NCBI RefSeq assembly: GCF_028689295.1
Contig: NZ_JAQTWL010000001.1
Coordinates: 310,001-374,000, forward strand
Source: Rhodoferax sp.
GTDB lineage: Bacteria > Pseudomonadota > Gammaproteobacteria > Burkholderiales > Burkholderiaceae_C
DNA: 64,000 nt
Direction: 5' to 3'
This document shows, one piece after another, positions 55,516 to 64,000 of this stretch. Position numbers and translations under genes: made by a program. Below the pieces are notes generated by a model. That model was not told where the DNA came from. It saw nothing but the letters and a program-made list of their open reading frames with translations, and did no database searches. Each line of letters opens with the position of its first letter. Position 1 is the first letter of the stretch.

Positions 55516-56199
55516 TCAGTGAGTGGATGGCGTTTGCGCGCAAAAACCGTGCAACAGCATGTCGAGTTGCGCGGCCAGATAGCTTTGCGGGTCGAGCTGC
55601 GCTTGGGCGCTGCAACAGGGGCCCAGGGAATGCTTCCACAACGCCAGGAACAGCATGGGCGCCAGCACCAGATAGGCGCCATAAGTCAAGTCCATCGGAC
55701 GAAACTCGCCACGCGCCACGCCGCGTTGCAGGATGCGCTGGATCAGGGTGTTGGCGGGTTGCATCACTTCATGCTGGTAGAAGCTCGCCAGTTCCGGGAA
55801 GTTTTGCGCTTCGCTCATCACCAGTTTGGGGATGCCGCTGGCCTTGGTGGTGCCCAGGCGCTCCCACCAGTTGAACAAACAATAGCGCAGCATCTCCTGG
55901 GTGCTGCCGTCGAAGCGGTCGAACTCTTCGTTCCATTCAGCAAACCGGCCGGAAATGTTCTCGCGCACTACGGCCTTGAACAGCTCTTCCTTGCTTGGAA
56001 AATACAAAAACAGCGTGCCCTTGGAAACCCCGGCGCGTTCGGCGACTTCCTCGACGCGGGTGGCGGCAAAACCTTTTTCGACGAACAGGTCCAGCGCGGC
56101 TGCCAGAAGTTCGCCCGGACGCGCGCCTTTGCGGCGCGAACGGCGTGCCTGACCGTCGGTTGAGGCCTGGGGTTGAGAATGAGTCGTGGCGCTTGGCAT
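55516..56199 (-). CDS. TetR family regulator of the efflux operon
   Basis: A 227-residue repressor. An arginine-rich start leads to the TetR helix-turn-helix (about 25-65, VEEVAERAGVSKGTLFLYF). The C-terminal ligand-binding part has no recognisable specificity. The start at MPSATTHSQP is preferred because the upstream extension overlaps the inverted repeat at 56210-56226. It lies upstream of the adaptor and permease on the same strand and probably represses the whole operon. Confidence 0.9.
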   Translation of the reverse strand: MPSATTHSQPQASTDGQARRSRRKGARPGELLAAALDLFVEKGFAATRVEEVAERAGVSKGTLFLYFPSKEELFKAVVRENISGRFAEWNEEFDRFDGSTQEMLRYCLFNWWERLGTTKASGIPKLVMSEAQNFPELASFYQHEVMQPANTLIQRILQRGVARGEFRPMDLTYGAYLVLAPMLFLALWKHSLGPCCSAQAQLDPQSYLAAQLDMLLHGFCAQTPSTH

Positions 56200-56209
56200 G
56201 GAGTTAATG

Positions 56210-56226
56210 ACTAATGGGTTATTAGT
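56210..56226. promoter_or_regulatory. Inverted repeat ACTAAT-N5-ATTAGT, likely TetR operator
   Basis: Six-base perfect arms with a five-base spacer, starting 11 bp before the tetR ATG and extending toward msrA. Its place over the tetR promoter suggests autoregulation of the efflux operon. Confidence 0.6.
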
Positions 56227-56345
56227 GTAACTCAAGCCAAATTCTGCTAATTCAAACAAAGACCCGGGCGCATCAGGTTTGTCGGTTTGCGGCTAGCATG
56301 AATGATCAAGTCATCTTCTGGTTTGCAATTTCAAGGGGTCGATTC

Positions 56346-56894
56346 ATGCAACAAGCAAGTCCAACCATCGCGCTCGGCGGCGGTTGTTTCTGGTGCACCG
56401 AGGCGGTTTTTGTGCAGGTCAGGGGGGTGCTCGACGTGGAGTCGGGTTATTGCAATGGCCAGCGTCCGCAGCCCACCTATGAGCAGGTGTGCAGCGGCAG
56501 CACCGGGCATGCCGAGGTGGTCAAGCTGGTCTATGACCCGCAGCAGATCAGCGTGCGTGAGATTCTGGAAATATTCTTTTTGATTCACGACCCCACCTCG
56601 CTCAACGCCCAGGGAAATGACCACGGCACGCAGTACCGCAGCGGCATTTACTTTACCTCGCCAGAGCAGCAACAGGAGGCGCTGGCGCTGATTGACGAGC
56701 TATCGCAATGCGGGGCGTATGCGCGTGCCATCCTGACGGAAGTGCTGCCACTGGCGAATTACTGGCCAGCCGAAGACTACCACCAGGACTTTTTTGAAAA
56801 AAACCCCTACCAGGGCTATTGCATGGCGGTGGCCGCTCCCAAAGTGGCCAAGTTTCGCAAGACCTTTGCGCGTTTGCAGAAGTCAGACCGATAA
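56346..56894 (+). CDS. msrA: Peptide-methionine (S)-S-oxide reductase
   Basis: A 182-residue enzyme that reduces methionine S-sulfoxide in oxidised proteins. The active-site motif GGCFWCTEAVF is near the start, and later NDHGTQYRSGIYF and the ending YHQDFFEKNPYQGYC are family hallmarks. ATG 56346 is preceded by AGGGG; an earlier in-frame ATG at 56298 is not needed. Starts 9 bp before clpS, probably one transcript with clpS and clpA. Confidence 0.95.
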   Translation: MQQASPTIALGGGCFWCTEAVFVQVRGVLDVESGYCNGQRPQPTYEQVCSGSTGHAEVVKLVYDPQQISVREILEIFFLIHDPTSLNAQGNDHGTQYRSGIYFTSPEQQQEALALIDELSQCGAYARAILTEVLPLANYWPAEDYHQDFFEKNPYQGYCMAVAAPKVAKFRKTFARLQKSDR

Positions 56895-56903
56895 AATCCA
56901 CTC

Positions 56904-57260
56904 ATGGCCACCAAACTTCCCAAGTCCCTCCCCTTCCAACCCATCGAGCCTGTTGAAAGCGACGGTACCGTGGTGCTGGAGCGCCGCACGCAGCGCACCA
57001 AACCGCCGCAGATGTACCAAGTGGTGATGCTCAACGACGACTACACGCCGATGGAATTCGTGGTGATGGTGTTGCAGGAGTTTTTCAGCAAGGACCTCGA
57101 AACCTCGACCCGAATCATGCTCAAGATTCATCTGGAAGGCAAGGCGGTGTGCGGCGTGTATTCCCGCGATGTGGCCGCCACCAAGGTCGATCGGGTGCTC
57201 GACGCGGCCAACAAGGCCGGTCATCCGCTCAAGTGCTTTTGTGAACCTGCGGCTTCGTAA
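56904..57260 (+). CDS. clpS: ATP-dependent Clp protease adaptor ClpS
   Basis: A 118-residue adaptor that delivers N-end-rule substrates to ClpAP. It carries [17 protein letters not shown] and the cysteine-containing ending typical of the ClpS fold. Length fits the family. Directly upstream of clpA, as in E. coli. Confidence 0.95.
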   Translation: MATKLPKSLPFQPIEPVESDGTVVLERRTQRTKPPQMYQVVMLNDDYTPMEFVVMVLQEFFSKDLETSTRIMLKIHLEGKAVCGVYSRDVAATKVDRVLDAANKAGHPLKCFCEPAAS

Positions 57261-57341
57261 GCGTTTGAATCCCGACACCGCCAAATGAATTAAAAATCAG
57301 ATTACAGTTAACGCCTGAAACAAAAGCCTTAAAGGAACCTC

Positions 57342-59669
<2,328 letters not shown>

Positions 59670-59691
59670 TCTTGATCAAGCACAGACAAAA

Positions 59692-59718
59692 AAAACAGGA
59701 TGCAAGGCATCCTGTTTT
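59692..59718. terminator. Bidirectional terminator between clpA and the DsbG-like gene
   Basis: A 12-base perfect stem (AAAACAGGATGC with GCATCCTGTTTT) around AAG, with A-run before and T-run after. It serves both convergent genes. Confidence 0.9.
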
Positions 59719-59774
59719 AATTTGCGGGGCAGGCTTAAACTGTGCTCAAGCAGTGCCTGACCAAGTCTTAAGGT

Positions 59775-60386
59775 TTATTCAACGCCCAGAAAATTGGCTA
59801 AAGCCGCTGTTTCCATGGCGCCGTTGAAAGTCACAATCTCACTGGTCTTGCGATGCTTGCCAATCATGAACGGCACCGAATCCGCACCCAGACGATTCAA
59901 CAACTGGGTGTTGGTGGTGATGGCCTGCTTGATCTCGTCTGGCACGTCGGCACTGGCGGCCATGCCGCCCGTGCCGGCCAGCAAGGACTGTTCATGCGCC
60001 GTCATGGCTTCAACCGGGTTGGCGGCAGCCAGCAGGGCCGCACCCTGGGGCACGCTTTTGGTCGGGTTGAACGAGATCGGAATCCAGACGAACTTCACCT
60101 TGTCGTGCAGTGGCAGGGACGCCTGCCACAGGCGACCGCAGTGTGGGCACTGCGGGTCGAACAACACATAGACGGCTTGCGCACTCATCAGTGCGCCCAC
60201 GGTGAAGCCCTTGCTGTTGGCGGCCACCATGTCATAGGAAGTCCCGGTGTTGGCGGCAGGCACCGCTGCCGTGGCTGGCGCCGTGCTGGCATTTGGCGAC
60301 GCGACAGGGGCGGGCGTTTCTGTTTTGGAACAGGCGGTGGCCGCCAAGACGAGGGCTGTCAGTACCACAAGAGATGCGTTTTTCAT
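59775..60386 (-). CDS. DsbG/DsbC-like thioredoxin-fold lipoprotein
   Basis: A 203-residue exported thiol-disulfide protein. The signal ends in a lipobox LAATACS, lipidating the cysteine at about 19. After an alanine/proline-rich linker comes the thioredoxin-type active site FDPQCPHCGRLW. The substrate-binding dimer domain of DsbC/DsbG is missing, so it may act alone, perhaps delivering electrons in the periplasm. No operon partner. Confidence 0.87.
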   Translation of the reverse strand: MKNASLVVLTALVLAATACSKTETPAPVASPNASTAPATAAVPAANTGTSYDMVAANSKGFTVGALMSAQAVYVLFDPQCPHCGRLWQASLPLHDKVKFVWIPISFNPTKSVPQGAALLAAANPVEAMTAHEQSLLAGTGGMAASADVPDEIKQAITTNTQLLNRLGADSVPFMIGKHRKTSEIVTFNGAMETAALANFLGVE

Positions 60387-60457
60387 AAAAGTTTTGTGAG
60401 ATGCTTAGGGTTGAAAAAACAAACGGCAAGCCGAAAAAATCATTTTAGCGAGCCGGT

Positions 60458-61873
60458 TCAGGGTTGCCGCGCGACGGCGCCCCCGCCCAGTGCCTTGAAC
60501 AGCGCAATCTGGTTTTGCTGATAGGCCAGACGGATTTGCACGAGTGCCAGTTGTGCCGCAAACAGCGAGCGCTCGGCATCCAGCCATTCCAGCTGGTTCG
60601 CCACGCCGTGGTTCAGCCGCAGTTGCGTCAGATGGTTGCGCGCTGTTTCGACTTCCAGCAGCGCTTGACTGGCCTGCAATTGCTGCGCCAGTGTGGCGCG
60701 GCTGGCCAGGGCATCGGCGATCTCGCGAAAGGCGCTCTGGATTGACTTTTCATACTGTGCAACGGCCATCTCGTGGACGGACCTGGCAGCGTCCAGATTG
60801 GCCTGGTTGCGCCCGCCATCAAAAATCGGCAGCACCAGTTGCGGCGCCAGCGTCCAGCCCCAGGAACCGTCCTTGAACAGGCCAGAGAGCGCGCCGCTGG
60901 CCGACCCGGCGCCCGCCGTGAGACTGATGCGCGGGAAAAAGGCGGCCCGGGCAGCACCGATATTGGCGTTGCTGGCGATCAGGCTTTGTTCTGCCTGGCG
61001 AACGTCGGGGCGCCGCAAGAGCAGATCTGACGGCAGCCCGGCGGAGAGTTCGACAAACATCAATTGATTCAAGCCATGCGGCTTCAATTGCGCCCGGCTG
61101 GCCTCGTCGAGCGGCTTGCCGAGCAGCAACACCAGGGCGTTTTCGTCCAGGGCGCGCTGACGCAACTGCTGGGCCAAAGTGACGCGGGTTCTTTCCGTCA
61201 GGGTTTGCTCGCCGCGCAACTCAAAATCAGAGGCAGCTCCGTGCTTGACCTTGAGCTCCACCAATTTGAGGGATTCAGCGCGTGAGTCCAAGGTCTGGCG
61301 TGACACGGCCAGCAACGCTTCGTCGGCCAGCAAGCTCACCCAGCCCTGCGCCACGGTGGCGATCAGGCTGATTTGTGCGCTGTGACTGGCCTCGGTGGTG
61401 GCCAGATATTGGGCCAGCGCCTGCTCCTTGAGACTGGCGACGCGGCCAAAGAAGTCCAGTTCGTAAGCCGTGACCGTCAATCCTGCGCTGTAGGCGCTTT
61501 TGATGGCGCCGCCGCTGTCAGGCGAACGCGCGCCCGCGGCGGCGGCGTTGAGGGTGGGGACCTGGTCGGCCTGGCGAATGCCGAGCTGGGCGCGCGCCTG
61601 CGCGACGTTGAGCATCGCGACGCGCAGGTCGCGGTTGTTGGCCAATGCCGTGTCGATGAGCTGGCGCAGTGTGGGGTCGTTGAAATAATCCTGCCAGGTC
61701 AGCGCCGGAACGCCCTGCGCGCCTGCCGTGTCGCCGGTCGCACTGACCGCGGCGGACGCGGGCCATTGCGACGCCACGGGCGCGCTGGGGCGCTCGTAGG
61801 CGGGCATGAGCGAGCAGCCGGCCAGTAACGCGCTGGCGGTCAGGGTGGTGGCTTTTGAAACAAAATTATTCAT
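60458..61873 (-). CDS. RND efflux outer-membrane factor (NodT/OprM type)
   Basis: A 471-residue outer-membrane lipoprotein that forms the exit duct of a tripartite pump. Lipobox LLAGCS near the start gives a lipidated cysteine. The mature start YERPSAPV and the internal repeats LRRPDVRQAE are typical of the NodT family. The start at MNNFVSKA overlaps the end of the RND permease, so the two are one operon. It could be the cognate duct of the second pump. Confidence 0.93.
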   Translation of the reverse strand: MNNFVSKATTLTASALLAGCSLMPAYERPSAPVASQWPASAAVSATGDTAGAQGVPALTWQDYFNDPTLRQLIDTALANNRDLRVAMLNVAQARAQLGIRQADQVPTLNAAAAGARSPDSGGAIKSAYSAGLTVTAYELDFFGRVASLKEQALAQYLATTEASHSAQISLIATVAQGWVSLLADEALLAVSRQTLDSRAESLKLVELKVKHGAASDFELRGEQTLTERTRVTLAQQLRQRALDENALVLLLGKPLDEASRAQLKPHGLNQLMFVELSAGLPSDLLLRRPDVRQAEQSLIASNANIGAARAAFFPRISLTAGAGSASGALSGLFKDGSWGWTLAPQLVLPIFDGGRNQANLDAARSVHEMAVAQYEKSIQSAFREIADALASRATLAQQLQASQALLEVETARNHLTQLRLNHGVANQLEWLDAERSLFAAQLALVQIRLAYQQNQIALFKALGGGAVARQP

Positions 61874-64000
61874 GTGTATGCACTCCCATGTGCGCGGCCT
61901 GCTCGGCATGAACCTGCTGCTGGCGCGCGCTGTCCTTGAACAGGCTGCGCACCACCACAAAAAAGATCGGCACAAAGATCACCGCAAGACTGGTGCCCGT
62001 CAAAATGCCGCCAATCACCCCGGTGCCAATGGCGCGTTGGCTGGCCGAACCGGCACCACTGGCCAGGGCCAGCGGCAGCACGCCCAGCGTAAACGCCATC
62101 GAGGTCATCAGGATCGGCCGAAATCGCAGGTGGGCGGCGGCCAGCGCCGACTCGATCACGCTCTTGCCCTGCGCCTGCAGGTCTTTGGCGAATTCGATGA
62201 TCAAAATGGCGTTCTTTGCCGACAGCCCGATGATGGTGATCAACCCAACCTGGAAGTAAACGTCGTTTGAATAGGCGCGCAACAGCGTGGCCACAATCAC
62301 GCCGAGCACACCGAGCGGCACCACCAGAATGACGGCCAGCGGAATCGTCCAGCTTTCGTACAGCGCGGCCAGGCACAGGAATACCGACAAAATGGCAAAG
62401 CCGTAGAGGATCATGGCTTGCGAGCCGGCCAGCTTTTCTTCGCGCGAGGTCCCAGTCCACTCAAAGCCGAGGCCGGCTGGCAGCTGGCGGGCCAGGCTTT
62501 CCATTTCGACCAGTGCATCGCCCGTGCTGTAGCCGGGCGCTGCGCTGCCGCCGATGCGCATGGACGGATAGCCGTTGTAGCGCACGGTCTGCATGGCGCC
62601 GGTGATCCAGCGCGTGCTGGCAAAGCTTGAGAGCGGCACCATTTGTCCCTTGTTGTTGGGCACAAAGAGCTTGAGCAAATCGTCGGGCTGCATGCGCGCG
62701 GGCGCATCGGCTTGCACCATGACGCGCTGCAGCCGGCCGGCGTTGGGGAAGTCGTTGGCATAACTGGAGCCCAGCGCGGTGGCGATGGTGGCGTTGATGG
62801 CGTCAAAGCCCACACCCAGAGCGCTGGCCTGGTCGCGGTCGATGTCGAGTTGCAACTGCGGCGCGTCTTCCAGGCCATCGGGGCGCACCTGCGTCAGCAA
62901 TTTGCTCTGGGTGGCCATGCCAAGCAACTGGTTGCGCGCTCCCAGCAAGGCATCATGGCCCAGACCGGCGCGGTCCTGCAGCCGGAAGCTGAAGCCCGAG
63001 GAGGCGCCCAGTTCAGGAATCGGCGGCGGACTGAGGGGAAAGATGAACGCATCGCGGATGCCGCTCAAAGCGCCAAACGCGCGCCCGGCCAGCGCCTGCG
63101 CTGAACTGCCCGGCCCCTTGCGCTCGGACCAATCCTTGAGCGTGATAAAAGCCAGCGCGGCGTTTTGTCCCTGGCCCGAAAAACTGAATCCCAGCACGCT
63201 GACCATGCCCTGCACCTCGGGCTGCGTGAGCATGAAGCCCTCGACCTGCTGCATCACGGCCAGGGTGCGCTCGCGCGTGGCGCCGGGCGGCAGTTGCACG
63301 TTGACCAGCATCGTGCCCTGGTCTTCGTTGGGCAGGAACGAGGTTGGCAGGCTTTTGTACATCCAGGCTGCAGCGGCAAGAATGGCCAGGTAAATCACCA
63401 GGTAGCGCGCGGCATGCGGCAGCAGTTTGGCCACGCCACCTTCGTAGGTTTTGGCGGTCCTGGCAAAGCCGCGGTTGAACCAGCCAAAAAAGCCGCTCTT
63501 GGCATGATGATGGCCGGCTTCCACAGGCTTGAGCAGTGTGGCGCACAAAGCCGGCGTGAGCGACAGCGCCAAAAACGCCGAGAACGCAATCGACACGCCC
63601 ATCACGGCGGCAAACTGGCGGTAGATGTTGCCAATGGAGCCGCTGAAGAATGCCAGCGGCACAAACACCGAGATCAGCACCACCGTGACGCCGATGATGG
63701 CGCCGGAGATCTGGCCCATGGCCTTGCGCGTGGCCAGCAGCGGCGACAGGCCTTCCTCGCTCATGATGCGCTCGACGTTTTCCACCACCACAATGGCATC
63801 GTCCACCACAATGCCGATCACCAGCACCATGGCAAACATGGTCAGCACGTTGATCGAAAAGCCCATGGCCAACAGCGTGGCGAAAGTGCCCAGCAGCGCC
63901 ACCGGCACCACCAGCGTCGGGATCAGGGTGTAGCGCCAGTCCTGCAAAAACAAAAACATCACCAGGAAGACCAGCGCGATGGCTTCGAGCAGGGTTTCTG
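61866..64000 (-). CDS. RND efflux permease (HAE1 family), C-terminal part, cut by window end
   Basis: The C-terminal 711 or so residues of an AcrB/MexB-type pump. The frame is open through 64000, so the true start lies outside. The proton-relay aspartates are in IGIVVDDAIVVVENVER. FLPNEDQGTMLVNVQLPPGA is typical of the AcrB branch. It overlaps the NodT-type gene start by eight bases. This is the second RND system in the window, unlike the first in having its own outer-membrane factor; adaptor presumably outside the window. Confidence 0.92.
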   Translation of the reverse strand, partial: ETLLEAIALVFLVMFLFLQDWRYTLIPTLVVPVALLGTFATLLAMGFSINVLTMFAMVLVIGIVVDDAIVVVENVERIMSEEGLSPLLATRKAMGQISGAIIGVTVVLISVFVPLAFFSGSIGNIYRQFAAVMGVSIAFSAFLALSLTPALCATLLKPVEAGHHHAKSGFFGWFNRGFARTAKTYEGGVAKLLPHAARYLVIYLAILAAAAWMYKSLPTSFLPNEDQGTMLVNVQLPPGATRERTLAVMQQVEGFMLTQPEVQGMVSVLGFSFSGQGQNAALAFITLKDWSERKGPGSSAQALAGRAFGALSGIRDAFIFPLSPPPIPELGASSGFSFRLQDRAGLGHDALLGARNQLLGMATQSKLLTQVRPDGLEDAPQLQLDIDRDQASALGVGFDAINATIATALGSSYANDFPNAGRLQRVMVQADAPARMQPDDLLKLFVPNNKGQMVPLSSFASTRWITGAMQTVRYNGYPSMRIGGSAAPGYSTGDALVEMESLARQLPAGLGFEWTGTSREEKLAGSQAMILYGFAILSVFLCLAALYESWTIPLAVILVVPLGVLGVIVATLLRAYSNDVYFQVGLITIIGLSAKNAILIIEFAKDLQAQGKSVIESALAAAHLRFRPILMTSMAFTLGVLPLALASGAGSASQRAIGTGVIGGILTGTSLAVIFVPIFFVVVRSLFKDSARQQQVHAEQAAHMGVHTHE

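Overview
The window looks like the chromosome of a betaproteobacterium of the order Burkholderiales, most likely a Comamonadaceae member of the Rhodoferax/Polaromonas type. The reasons are high GC, the folC-SPOR-cvpA-purF-metZ-gltX order, the pcm-rhodanese-tolC block facing pmm-waaC-waaA, an NDUFA9-like protein, and a nine-heme c-type lipoprotein. The genus is an inference from gene content; no search was run.

Layout. 1-7.2 kb is a stress-type cluster: the start of a cyclopropane-fatty-acid synthase gene, a tiny membrane protein, a second FtsH, a short B12-dependent ribonucleotide reductase, a host-attachment-family protein, a lone GroEL paralogue and a c-type cytochrome lipoprotein. 7.2-9.5 kb holds a glycine-zipper protein, a pirin and a BrnT/BrnA toxin-antitoxin pair. 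9603-13609 is a compact 4.0-kb mobile element inserted in the 3' half of tRNA-Thr(CGT), bounded by 45-bp direct repeats. It carries two small genes, a rolling-circle-type replication initiator, a tyrosine recombinase and an AT-richer unknown cargo gene, the last three joined by 4-bp overlaps. No phage structural genes are present.

13.6-41.4 kb is mostly core metabolism: fbp, pepN, prfB (with the programmed +1 frameshift), an acyl-CoA synthetase, an aldo/keto reductase, a YbaK deacylase, the nine-heme cytochrome, plsY, YajQ, murB, argG, ppnP, and the folC-to-gltX run. Three tRNA genes (Ala-GGC, Glu-TTC, Asp-GTC) follow. 41.8-44.8 kb is an alkylation-repair operon (Ada/AlkA fusion, Ogt, an EamA transporter). 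44.9-51.1 kb makes LPS-core precursors (phosphomannomutase, WaaC, WaaA) and, on the other strand, Pcm, a rhodanese and TolC. 51.2-56.2 kb is a TetR-controlled RND efflux operon. msrA-clpS-clpA follow, then a DsbG-like lipoprotein, and a second RND pump with its NodT-type outer-membrane factor, cut by the window end.

The points most worth a second look are the 4.0-kb tRNA-Thr element (possible satellite or integrative plasmid with a cargo gene), two 63-bp REPIN-like repeats, one of them inserted in frame in waaA, a further short repeat inside waaC, and the ribonucleotide reductase that ends exactly in a REP-like hairpin.
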